Source: CAYPKW01 sp964411425
GTDB lineage: Bacteria; Pseudomonadota; Alphaproteobacteria; Dongiales; Dongiaceae
Length of the DNA: 6,351 nt
Assembly (NCBI GenBank): GCA_964411425.1
Contig: CAYPKW010000116.1
Location: forward strand, 1-6,351
Direction of reading: 5' to 3'
The position numbers and the translations under genes are program-made. This document shows, piece after piece, positions 1 to 6,296 of the stretch (its first letter is position 1; the number at the start of each line of letters is the position of its first letter). The notes under the pieces were generated by a model. It was not told the DNA's origin and searched no databases. It was given only the letters and a program-made list of their open reading frames with translations.

Positions 1-46
1 CATGAATCGCAATGAGAACGCCGCAACTTAGTGCTTCATCCGGGGA
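1..46. other. Non-homologous left flank abutting the truncated methylase
   Basis: This short stretch holds no recognisable gene. In the frame of the methylase gene that follows it reads TAG at 29-31, then codons for C-F-I-R-G. The expected Asp-Pro-Pro codons of the methylase active site are absent. Similarity to the methylase family therefore begins only around base 54, at the Tyr-Tyr-Asp codons, so a breakpoint lies near 50-54. I do not recognise this flank as the end of a known insertion sequence. It may be foreign DNA joined by deletion or insertion, or an assembly join. Confidence 0.5.
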
Positions 47-1429
47 ATGCGGGCTTACTATGATGCTGTACCTTACGCCGATCTCTCCGACTTCTTCTTC
101 GTCTGGCTGAAGCGCATGCTGCCGGGGCATCCGCTGCTGCGCGATCCGTCCGACCCGGCCAACCCGCTCACGCCCAAGGCCGCCGAGATCGTCCAGGACG
201 AGACCCGTGTCGTGGCCAACCAGCCGCACGACCGAGCCTTCTTCGAGGAGGCGATGGCGCGGGCCTTCGCCGAGGGCCGGCGCGTGACGCACGACGACGG
301 CATCGGCGCTGTCGTCTTCGCCCACAAGACCACCGAGGGCTGGGAGGCGTTGCTGTCGGGCCTGATCCGCGGCGGCTGGACCATCACCGGCTCATGGCCC
401 ATCGCTACGGAAATGGCCTCGCGGCTCCGCGCGCGCGAGTCCGCCGCGCTGGCCACCAGCGTCCACCTCGTCTGCCGTCCGCGCGTCGAGGAGCGCGTCG
501 GCGATTGGGCGGAGGTGTTGCGCGAGCTGCCGGGGAGGGTCGCCGACTGGATGGCGCGGTTGGAACGCGAGGGCTTGCGCGGCGCCGACCTGGTGTTCGC
601 CTGCATCGGCCCGGCCCTCGAAATCTTCAGCCGCCATGCCCGCGTCGAGACCGCCGACGGGCGCGCGGTGCCGCTGGGCGAGTATCTGGAGAAGGTGTGG
701 GAGGTGGTGGGCCGCGCCGCCCTGGAGCAGGTGCTGGGCACGGCCGAGGCGCGGGCCCGCAACGGTGGCGCCGGGGCCCTCGAAGAGGACGCGCGGCTCA
801 CCGCCCTCTTCCTGTGGACCCTTCAGGCCGACGTGAACGGCAATGACGACGGCGCGAACGACGGCGACGCCACCGCCGATGATGACGACGATGAAGAAGA
901 AACCCGCCGCTCGGCCAAGGGCCATACCCTCATCTATGACATCGTGCGCCGCTTCGCCCAGCCGCTGGGCATCCATCTGCCTGTCTGGGAAGGCCGGATC
1001 GTCGAGATCGAGAAGGGCGTGGTGCGCCTGCTGCCCGTCACGGAACGGGCCAAGCAGCTTTTCGGCGACGAGGGAGCGCGAGGGCTAGCCGCCCGCATCG
1101 AGCGCAGCCCGAAGAGCGTGCCTCAGCTTGAACTGTTCGCCGCCGCCGAGGCGCCGGAGGCTCCGCAGGTGCGCGGCCGGCGGCGAAAAGCCCCGCAAGC
1201 CGAGGCCCGGGTCGCGCCGGAACAGGTAACGACCCTCGACCGCGTCCATGCCGCCATGCTGCTCCAGCAGGCCGGCCAGACGAACGCCTTGCGCGCCCTC
1301 CTGACGGCGGAGAAGGAGCGCGGCCCCGATTTCCAGCGTCTGGCCAACGCCCTCTCGGCTCTTTATCCTAGGGGCGGCGAGGAAAAGCGGCTCCTCGATG
1401 CGATGTTGCTTGCGGTGCCGAGAAGCTGA
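47..1429 (+). CDS. 5'-truncated DUF1156-family (COG1743) adenine-specific DNA methylase, C-terminal half; probably inactive
   Basis: The intact family modifies adenine in DNA (N6) using S-adenosylmethionine and occurs in defence islands. The 460 residues seen here match only its C-terminal half. The protein opens with YYDAVPYADLSDFFFVWLKR, normally preceded by Asp-Pro as motif IV (DPPYYD). Here the preceding residues are M-R-A and the frame is closed by TAG at 29-31. The DUF1156 domain proper, the SAM-binding motif and the Zn-ribbon, which I expect upstream, are all missing, since full-length members are roughly twice as long. Other family-like stretches are FACIGPALEIFSRHARVE (about residues 185-202), a long Asp/Glu-rich low-complexity linker (about 264-287), then GHTLIYDIVRRFAQPLGIHL and GVVRLLPVTERAKQLFG. 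The tail has the typical DRVHAAMLLQQ...ALSALYP helices. The ATG at 47 is simply the first in frame. GGGG at 42-45 sits too close to it for a good ribosome site. It lies 29 bases before the next gene. Family assignment is firm; activity is unlikely. Confidence 0.85.
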   Translation: MRAYYDAVPYADLSDFFFVWLKRMLPGHPLLRDPSDPANPLTPKAAEIVQDETRVVANQPHDRAFFEEAMARAFAEGRRVTHDDGIGAVVFAHKTTEGWEALLSGLIRGGWTITGSWPIATEMASRLRARESAALATSVHLVCRPRVEERVGDWAEVLRELPGRVADWMARLEREGLRGADLVFACIGPALEIFSRHARVETADGRAVPLGEYLEKVWEVVGRAALEQVLGTAEARARNGGAGALEEDARLTALFLWTLQADVNGNDDGANDGDATADDDDDEEETRRSAKGHTLIYDIVRRFAQPLGIHLPVWEGRIVEIEKGVVRLLPVTERAKQLFGDEGARGLAARIERSPKSVPQLELFAAAEAPEAPQVRGRRRKAPQAEARVAPEQVTTLDRVHAAMLLQQAGQTNALRALLTAEKERGPDFQRLANALSALYPRGGEEKRLLDAMLLAVPRS

Positions 1430-1458
1430 AAGGCAACCGCTGCCGTCGGGAATCTATT

Positions 1459-2121
1459 ATGACGAACATCGTCCGATGGTTTGACGACTTCCCAGCGCGC
1501 GCGTTGGAATTGTTGCGAGAGGTCGAGCCCATTGCTGCGAGCCTTGACCGCAAAGGCTCGCTCGGTCTTCTAATCGCACCCGCCTTGATCATTGCGCCGT
1601 ACGAGCGCCTTCAGCGACATGGGCGCCGGACAAATCCGCAAGCGGACTATTTGCGCTTCCCTCGCGCGTACCAAGAATTCGATCGCGTGATGTGTTCACC
1701 ATTCGGCAGAGCTGCGTTTTGGACGCACGAGACGCGCTCAACTGCCTCCGATTGGCGTTGCAGCAAGGTAATCCGCGACATTGCGACGCCACACTCGTGG
1801 CAAACCGCGCGCGGCCTTCGACCCAACGAGGCTGGATTTTGGTCGAATGACATCCTCAACTGGGAAACTCGCCGAGTCTGGAAGGCACTCCGTGATTCGC
1901 TGGCGCACTGGAATGTGGTTACTTCCGAGCGGGATTACCGCAACTTCGATGAGAGTGGGACGATGGAGCAGTTTCTGTTTTATCGTTCGGATCAAGATGA
2001 AGGTCCTTGGGATGCAATTGCCGTCTCTCCTGACGCATTTCTCGGGTTCCTTAAGTCTTGGGCCGGGTTCCTGAGTCGCGGCCCCGCGCGTGAGGTCCTG
2101 GCGGCGACTGCGGCAGCATAG
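1459..2121 (+). CDS. Putative HEPN-domain ribonuclease (pEK499_p136-like), defence-operon member
   Basis: This 220-aa protein is not one I can name with certainty. The clearest feature is LRDSLAHWN at residues 144-152. It gives R145-x4-H150, the R-[N/D]-x3-H signature of HEPN ribonucleases, which are toxin-type RNases of abortive-infection and toxin-antitoxin systems. The N-terminal helix SLGLLIAPALIIAPYERL (about 34-51) resembles the start of pEK499_p136-type HEPN proteins as I remember them. There is no signal peptide or membrane segment, so it should be cytoplasmic. The ATG is preceded by GGGA at 1448-1451 with good spacing. It lies 29 bases after the methylase and 15 before the DUF499 ATPase, so it is probably cotranscribed. 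Its base composition is visibly less GC-rich than both neighbours (the line at 1921-1980 is about 52% GC, against 65-80% in lines sampled from the ATPase gene), suggesting separate acquisition. Real gene: confident. HEPN assignment: moderate, based on the motif and likely helical fold only. Confidence 0.7.
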   Translation: MTNIVRWFDDFPARALELLREVEPIAASLDRKGSLGLLIAPALIIAPYERLQRHGRRTNPQADYLRFPRAYQEFDRVMCSPFGRAAFWTHETRSTASDWRCSKVIRDIATPHSWQTARGLRPNEAGFWSNDILNWETRRVWKALRDSLAHWNVVTSERDYRNFDESGTMEQFLFYRSDQDEGPWDAIAVSPDAFLGFLKSWAGFLSRGPAREVLAATAAA

Positions 2122-2127
2122 AAAGGA
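2122..2127 (+). promoter_or_regulatory. Ribosome binding site AAAGGA for the GTG start of the DUF499 gene
   Basis: AAAGGA begins right after the TAG of the upstream gene (2119-2121) and ends 9 bases before the GTG at 2137. This is good Shine-Dalgarno spacing. It supports the non-ATG start and the N-terminus MDPWYKIALPRREV, which agrees with the family. Confidence 0.6.
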
Positions 2128-2136
2128 TCTGAAAAG

Positions 2137-4902
2137 GTGGACCCCTGGTACAAGATCGCCTTACCGCGTAGAGAGGTCCGCGAGGGCCGCTCGTTCGATC
2201 CCAACGAGTTCGCCATCGCGCTCGAGCAGGTCGTCGCCGGCACGGCGCCGGCCGACTACAGCGACCCAGAGAAGTTCTTCGCCCGCACCTATTTCACGCG
2301 GGCGCTGGCCGAGCACGCTGGCACGGTGTTGCGCCGACTCGCCGGAGAGACCGTCAACGCGGCGCCGGTGCTCTCATTCATCACCCAGTTCGGCGGCGGC
2401 AAGACGCACACGCTGACGGCGCTCTATCACTTGGCAAGGAACGGGCCGAAGGCGGCGGCCTTCGCCGGCATTCCCGAGCTGCTGGCCGGGCAGAACCTGA
2501 CCGCCGTTCCGGCGGCCAAGGCCGGCGTCTTCGTCGGCAACGCCTGGGACCCGCGCGAGGGCAGCGAGACGCCGTGGCTGCACCTCGCCCGCCAGATCGC
2601 CGGCGACGCCGGCGTGAAGGCACTGGGCCCGGCGGCCAGGACGACGGCGCCCGGAACCGAGTCGCTGGGGGCGCTGTTCGCGGCCGCCGGCGGACCGGTG
2701 CTGCTGCTGATGGACGAGGTGCTAAACTTCCTCAACCGGCATCGCGATCTGGCGGACGGTTTCTACTCCTTCGTGCAGAACCTGACCGTGGCGACGGCCG
2801 GCACGCCCAAGGTCGCCGCCGTCCTCAGCCTGCCCAAGAGCCAAGTCGAGATGAACCCGTGGGAGCAGGACTGGCAGGCGAGGATCACCAAGGTCGTGAA
2901 GCGCGTCGCCAAGGACCTCATCGCCAACGACGAGGCCGAGGTAAGCGAGGTCGTGCGCCGCCGCCTGTTCGAGGACATCGGCCATGAAAAGGCCCGCAAA
3001 CCGGTGGCCAAGGCCTACGCCGATTGGTGCTTCGAGCGCCGCGCCCAGCTTCCGCCGGAGTGGACCTCGGTGGACACCGCCGCGACCGAGGCCAAGGCGC
3101 GCGAAGCGCTGCGCCAACGCTTCGAGGCCTGCTATCCGTTCCACCCGGCGACCCTGTCGGTCTTCCAGCGCAAGTGGCAGACCCTGCCGCAGTACCAGCA
3201 GACCCGCGGCACCCTCGCCATGCTGGCGCAGTGGCTGTCGAAGTCGTACTTGCGCGAGCATCAGACTGCCGGACGCGAGCCGCTGGTCACCCTCGGCTCG
3301 GCGCCGCTCGACGACCGCGACTTCCGCGCCGCCATTCTGGGCCAGCTAGGCGAGCCGCGCCTGGGGGCGGCGATCGAGACCGACATCTCCGGCGACCACT
3401 CCCATGCCGGCGCCCTCGACGCCGACACGAGGGGAGCGCTGCGCGGCATCCACCGGCGGGTCGGCGCCGCGGTCCTGTTCGAGTGCTCCGGCGGCCAGAC
3501 CGACAAGATCGCCCACCTGCCGGACCTGCGCTTCGCCCTCGGCGGGCCGGGCGTGGACACGGCATCGATCGATGTTGCCGTGGCGAAATTGGAAACCAGG
3601 GCCTTTTTCATCCGCCGCGCCGGCACCGATGGTTTCCGCATCGGTCCGAAGGCGAAGCTCAACAAGGTGATGGCCGACCGCCGCGCCTCGCTCGACGAGG
3701 AGAACGAGGTGAAGCCGGCCCAGCGCCGTCTGGTCAAGGAACTATTCGAAAGAGGCGCGGCCGTGCCCGTCATCGCGTTCCCCGAGGATGGAACGGCGGT
3801 CCAGGACATGTCGCGTCTAGCGCTGGTCGTCATGGACCCGGCCGTCGAATGGGACGGCAACGGCGCCGTGCGCGAGCGCATCGCCGAGTGGACGAAGCGG
3901 CGCGGCAATTCCGCGCGTCTCTACCCCGCCTCCATCGTCTGGTGCCTGCGCAAGGCGGGGCGGACGCTTGCCGAGCGGGTCGAAATCTTGCTCGCCTGGC
4001 AGCGCGTGGCCAAGGACATCGTCGAGGGCACGCTCGGCCAGGACGTGGAGGCGGACGACCGGCGGGAGGTACAGGCGAAGCTGAAGGGCGCCGAGGAGGA
4101 AGCCCGCGACGCCGTGTGGGCAGATTATCGCTTCGTCGTCTTCGCCGACAGCCGCGAACCCGGCGGGATCAAGTCGACCGACCTCGGCGCCGGCCACAGC
4201 AGCGCCGCAGAGACCCTGAGCGGCCGCGTCGTCACGGCTCTGAAGCAGCAGGGGCTGCTCGGCGAGGCGGTTGGGCCGGGCTACGTCGAACGGCATTGGC
4301 CGCCGGCGCTGAAGGTAGCCGGCGCCTGGCCATTGACCGGTCTGCGCCAAAGCTTCCTCGACGGGTCGCTCACGCGCCTTCTCGACCCCGATCGCGCCCT
4401 GAGGACGAAGATTCCGGAGTGGGTGGAGAGCGGCGAGTTCGGCTTTGCCTCCGGCCCGCGCGAGGGCGGCTACGACCGCGTCTGGTTCGCCGAACCCGTC
4501 GCACCGGAAGACGTGAGCTTCGAGCCTGGCGTGTTTCTCCTGACCAAGACCAAGGCGCAGGAATTGAAGCGCGGTCCCGAGATCGGTCCCGAGCCCGTGC
4601 CGCCGGGACCACAGCCCGTGCCGCCGATCGAGCCGGGGGTTCCAGGGACCGAACCGGGCCGCGAGCCGGGTAGCCAGTTTGTGACCCTGCGGATCGCGGG
4701 CGCCGTCCCGCCCGAGCAGTGGAACCGGCTCGGCACGAGACTGATCTCCAAGCTGCGCCAAGGGTCGGCGCTGACGCTGAACGTCACCTTCAGCGCGACG
4801 GTGGACCGTGCGCAGGCGGCCTCGCTGAATGCGGACTTGAAGCAGGCGCTCGCCGACCTAGGGCTCGAGAACGCTCTTATCGTGAGCGAAGAGGGGAAGT
4901 GA
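2137..4902 (+). CDS. DUF499 domain-containing P-loop ATPase (COG1483), anti-phage-associated
   Basis: This 921-aa protein is close to the usual full length for DUF499 ATPases, the cytoplasmic P-loop NTPases that accompany DUF1156 DNA methylases in bacterial and archaeal defence islands. The family's exact role is not known to me. The N-terminus has the typical DPEKFFARTYFTRAL segment (about residues 43-57). Walker A is TQFGGGKTH, with the lysine at 89. Walker B is VLLLMDE, with D193-E194. Later come YPFHP (333-337) and the family-typical QTRGTLAMLA (about 355-364). A Pro/Gly/Glu-rich linker (about 813-845) separates the ATPase core from a conserved C-terminal domain starting FVTLRIAGAVPPEQWNRLGT, ending at 921. 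Start: GTG with AAAGGA 9 bases upstream, 15 bases after the HEPN candidate. No frameshift or missing key residue is seen, so this is the best preserved gene here. At its end the stop overlaps a GTG as GTGA (4899-4902), as expected if another operon gene once followed. The upstream methylase is truncated and no helicase is present, so the full system cannot work as usual. Confidence 0.92.
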   Translation: MDPWYKIALPRREVREGRSFDPNEFAIALEQVVAGTAPADYSDPEKFFARTYFTRALAEHAGTVLRRLAGETVNAAPVLSFITQFGGGKTHTLTALYHLARNGPKAAAFAGIPELLAGQNLTAVPAAKAGVFVGNAWDPREGSETPWLHLARQIAGDAGVKALGPAARTTAPGTESLGALFAAAGGPVLLLMDEVLNFLNRHRDLADGFYSFVQNLTVATAGTPKVAAVLSLPKSQVEMNPWEQDWQARITKVVKRVAKDLIANDEAEVSEVVRRRLFEDIGHEKARKPVAKAYADWCFERRAQLPPEWTSVDTAATEAKAREALRQRFEACYPFHPATLSVFQRKWQTLPQYQQTRGTLAMLAQWLSKSYLREHQTAGREPLVTLGSAPLDDRDFRAAILGQLGEPRLGAAIETDISGDHSHAGALDADTRGALRGIHRRVGAAVLFECSGGQTDKIAHLPDLRFALGGPGVDTASIDVAVAKLETRAFFIRRAGTDGFRIGPKAKLNKVMADRRASLDEENEVKPAQRRLVKELFERGAAVPVIAFPEDGTAVQDMSRLALVVMDPAVEWDGNGAVRERIAEWTKRRGNSARLYPASIVWCLRKAGRTLAERVEILLAWQRVAKDIVEGTLGQDVEADDRREVQAKLKGAEEEARDAVWADYRFVVFADSREPGGIKSTDLGAGHSSAAETLSGRVVTALKQQGLLGEAVGPGYVERHWPPALKVAGAWPLTGLRQSFLDGSLTRLLDPDRALRTKIPEWVESGEFGFASGPREGGYDRVWFAEPVAPEDVSFEPGVFLLTKTKAQELKRGPEIGPEPVPPGPQPVPPIEPGVPGTEPGREPGSQFVTLRIAGAVPPEQWNRLGTRLISKLRQGSALTLNVTFSATVDRAQAASLNADLKQALADLGLENALIVSEEGK

Positions 4903-4960
4903 CGCGCCTCGACGCTGCGCGCGGCGGTTCGACCTGCCTTTGTCTCTCGATCCGACCTCG
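4899..4960 (+). pseudogene. Possible decapitated start of a lost downstream operon gene
   Basis: A GTG at 4899-4901 overlaps the DUF499 stop codon (TGA 4900-4902) in the classic GTGA arrangement of translationally coupled genes, with GAGGGG at 4891-4896 just upstream. The frame reads MTRLDAARGGSTCLCLS and then loses coding character as it meets the 71-bp repeat at 4965. It stays open to 5219 only across unrelated sequence. In related loci I would expect a helicase after DUF499. This may be its first codons, but about 20 codons cannot identify a gene. Confidence 0.25.
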
Positions 4961-4964
4961 ACCA

Positions 4965-5035
4965 ACGCAAGCGGTTGCGTCGGAATGTCGATCGGTCGGC
5001 GGCGAGGGGCCCCCCTTTTCGGCATTATGCGGCCG
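4965..5035. repeat. Direct repeat copy A (71 bp, partner at 5938-6008)
   Basis: This copy and the one at 5938-6008 share a perfect 25-bp core (4971-4995 and 5943-5967), followed by a diverged part with common blocks including CCCCTTTT and GCATTATGC, ending GGCCG. A few single-base indels separate them. Copy A begins with a perfect 6-bp inverted repeat ACGCAA/TTGCGT around GCGG, which could fold. It fills the space between the convergent DUF499 and ParB-like genes and ends one base before the ParB-like stop codon (5037-5039). Candidate identities are a remnant of an insertion-sequence end, a small non-autonomous element or a recombination scar. I do not recognise the family. Confidence 0.75.
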
Positions 5036-5036
5036 C

Positions 5037-5583
5037 TCAATCGAATGCCGCGGAAATGTCCGTCCTGTCAATGTCGTCCTTAAGCTTGCCAAACCGTTCG
5101 GGTTCCGCTCGCGCCGCGGTGACGATCTCCTTGGCCTTGGCGAGGCTCGTCCGCCCCATGCCGGTCCCGGCGGCGGCCTTGTCGCGGGCCTGGCTTCCAT
5201 GTTCAGGCAACTTTCCTGAACGTGGCTTGCCGGGGCGCCCCTGCCGCCCCTTCGCCGCCTTGCGCTCTACGTCTTCGATGGCCTCCGCCACGGCCACGGC
5301 CTCGCTCGGCAGCAAGTCCTTCCGCACCATGTTCTCGTCGCGCTCGCCGCGCACAATCGCAGCCAGATCGATGACGGTGACAGGCACCTTCTTCCAGCCA
5401 AGCAACTTGCAGGCTTCCAGTCGACGCGCCCCGGCGATCAACTCCCCGTCCGACGTCACCCACCACGGGATGCAGCAAACCCACGTCGTGGATGCTTCTC
5501 GCCAAACCCTCGATGCCTCCCATGACCTTGCGATGGCGCCGGCCAACGTGGGTCGTTGAGAGAGGCAGCGCACGCCCCTTCAT
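5037..5583 (-). pseudogene. ParB/Spo0J-like DNA-binding protein, frameshifted and 3'-truncated
   Basis: Related proteins bind DNA through a ParB N-terminal domain followed by a helix-turn-helix, and occur on phages, plasmids and integrative elements. The true start is the ATG at 5583, giving MKGRALPLSTTHVGRRHRKV and continuing through EGLARSIHDVGLLHPVV. The conserved continuation VTSDGELIAGARRLEACKLL lies in another frame. The two join if one base is removed from the CCC run at 5459-5461 (GGG on the coding strand). The span of 547 bases is 3x182+1, as expected for one extra base. The GARRLEA box and the RTSLAKAKEIVTAA helix-turn-helix-like region are preserved. After DDIDRT the family normally goes on at length; here it ends with ISAAFD and TGA, one base from repeat A, so the C-terminus is lost too. 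The start overlaps the upstream reading frame by ATGA, suggesting coupling. A gene caller would pick the false GTG start at 5573. A sequencing error could explain the frameshift but not the truncation. Confidence 0.8.
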
Positions 5584-5780
5584 TCCACAGCTTCAGGCCG
5601 CACCTTCGGCGGAATCGCCAGCACCCCCACTCGCGGCGCCCGCTCGAACCCTGGCGACACCAACTGCGGCATGATGGTCGCCACCTCCGCCAGTCAGGCG
5701 ATCATGAACTCGGGATCTCGGCGACCGCGGGTGGTCAGCGATGCGGCGTCGCCTTCTGCGATGTGGTGGGGCCCGGTCAT
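5580..5780 (-). pseudogene. Remnant of a small gene upstream of the ParB-like gene, broken by TGA
   Basis: On the minus strand one frame runs from ATG at 5780 (MTGPHHIAEGDAAS...) to a TGA at 5696-5694. It continues in the same frame as LAEVATIMPQLVSPGFERAPRVG and on to a TGA at 5582-5580, which overlaps the ParB-like ATG. Nearly every third codon position on both sides of the inner stop is G or C, as in real genes of this genome. That suggests one former gene of about 66 codons or more with an acquired nonsense codon. Alternatively, only the 30-aa piece from ATG 5672 is translated. I do not recognise the product. The ATGA overlap links it to the ParB-like gene as a former operon. Confidence 0.35.
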
Positions 5781-5856
5781 GTCGCGGTGTAACCCCGCGC
5801 GACGCGGCAGGCGCGAGCCCGGCAAGGGCAGCAGCCACCATCTCGACCGCGGAGAG

Positions 5857-5877
5857 AATTTTGCAGAAAAATTTTGC
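5857..5877. repeat. Two AATTTTGC direct repeats, 13 bp apart, in an AT-rich island
   Basis: AATTTTGC occurs at 5857-5864 and again at 5870-5877, in a conspicuously AT-rich patch (about 5853-5930) within otherwise very GC-rich DNA. AAAATTTT at 5868-5875 is palindromic. No gene is convincing in 5781-5937. The patch sits between repeat B and the minus-strand ParB-like unit, so it could be a promoter or protein-binding region for that unit, but no clear -35/-10 pair is visible. Confidence 0.45.
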
Positions 5878-5937
5878 GGGAAAACTACAGCAGGGAGAGA
5901 AGAAATACGTCCATGAATCAATTGTGATCTCCCCCCG

Positions 5938-6008
5938 ACGCAGCGGTTGCGTCGGAATGTCGATCGGCGGCGCGGGACGGGTCCCCTTTTGCCGCATTAT
6001 GCTGGCCG
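5938..6008. repeat. Direct repeat copy B (71 bp, partner at 4965-5035)
   Basis: This is the second copy of the repeat, in the same orientation and about 970 bases from copy A. The core 5943-5967 is identical to 4971-4995. Together with the two bases before it, the copy is framed by a perfect 7-bp inverted repeat, CGACGCA (5936-5942) and TGCGTCG (5948-5954), around GCGGT, slightly longer than in copy A. The later blocks CCCCTTTT and GCATTATGC are also shared. Copies A and B bracket the broken ParB-like gene and its upstream remnant. Confidence 0.75.
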
Positions 6009-6228
6009 AGGTCTCTGGCATTCGTCATCGACGCCCGCCGGTGATGGTGAGCAGGGTCCGGCCAACCTCCCCCGGCCCATCCCGAGGTGCGCTCTCAGGC
6101 GGCATCGCCGTCGCTGAACACCGCTCGCAGATGAGCGACGGCCCGTTCCGGCTCAGAGTCGACCGCCGCCCCAGGCCGCGGATCCCGAAGCGACGCAGCG
6201 GCCCGGACAGGACCGCGAAACCGATCCG
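6009..6228. other. GC-rich stretch with no supportable gene
   Basis: The one long open frame across this region (plus strand, ending 6286) crosses repeat B, is rich in Arg and Pro, and has no recognisable motif. It looks like chance openness in GC-rich DNA. The minus strand shows no family-like sequence either, and no integrase or excisionase remnant was found. It may be decayed element DNA between repeat B and the tRNA. Confidence 0.4.
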
Positions 6229-6250
6229 CCTGCTTACCCCCTGCTTACCC
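6229..6250. repeat. Perfect tandem repeat, 2 x 11 bp (CCTGCTTACCC)
   Basis: CCTGCTTACCC at 6229-6239 is followed without a gap by an identical copy at 6240-6250. It lies 46 bases outside the 3' end of the tRNA-Phe gene. Short tandem direct repeats beside a tRNA attachment region can be arm-type sites for a tyrosine integrase, but that is inference from position only. Confidence 0.6.
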
Positions 6251-6296
6251 GACGATTCCGCCGAACCGGGGCGTCTTGCTAACTGATTGATTATAC

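Noticed and set aside
73..801. A 242-codon minus-strand open frame opposite the methylase remnant
   Set aside because: It is Ser/Arg/Ala-rich antisense translation with no family-like sequence.
3024..4673. A 549-codon open frame on the plus strand inside the DUF499 gene
   Set aside because: It is a frame shadow of very GC-rich DNA, extremely rich in Arg, Ala, Gly and Pro, with no motif. The DUF499 frame has clear family motifs throughout.
3817..4761. A 314-codon minus-strand open frame opposite the DUF499 gene
   Set aside because: It is an antisense shadow caused by high GC3. There is no recognisable domain or ribosome site.
5006..5018. GGGGCCCC followed by CCTTTT as a possible terminator between the convergent genes
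   Set aside because: The palindrome leaves almost no loop, so it cannot form a proper hairpin. The small inverted repeat at 4965-4980 also lacks a following T-tract.
5642..5662. TCGAACC...CGACAC resembling part of the tRNA-Phe T-arm, as a possible second attachment site
   Set aside because: The match is interrupted by inserted bases, covers only about 13 bases, and falls within the coding-biased remnant. It is more likely coincidence.
5741..6286. A 181-codon plus-strand open frame across repeat B
   Set aside because: It runs through the repeat and the AT-rich patch, is Arg/Pro-rich, lacks motifs and overlaps the better-supported minus-strand remnant.
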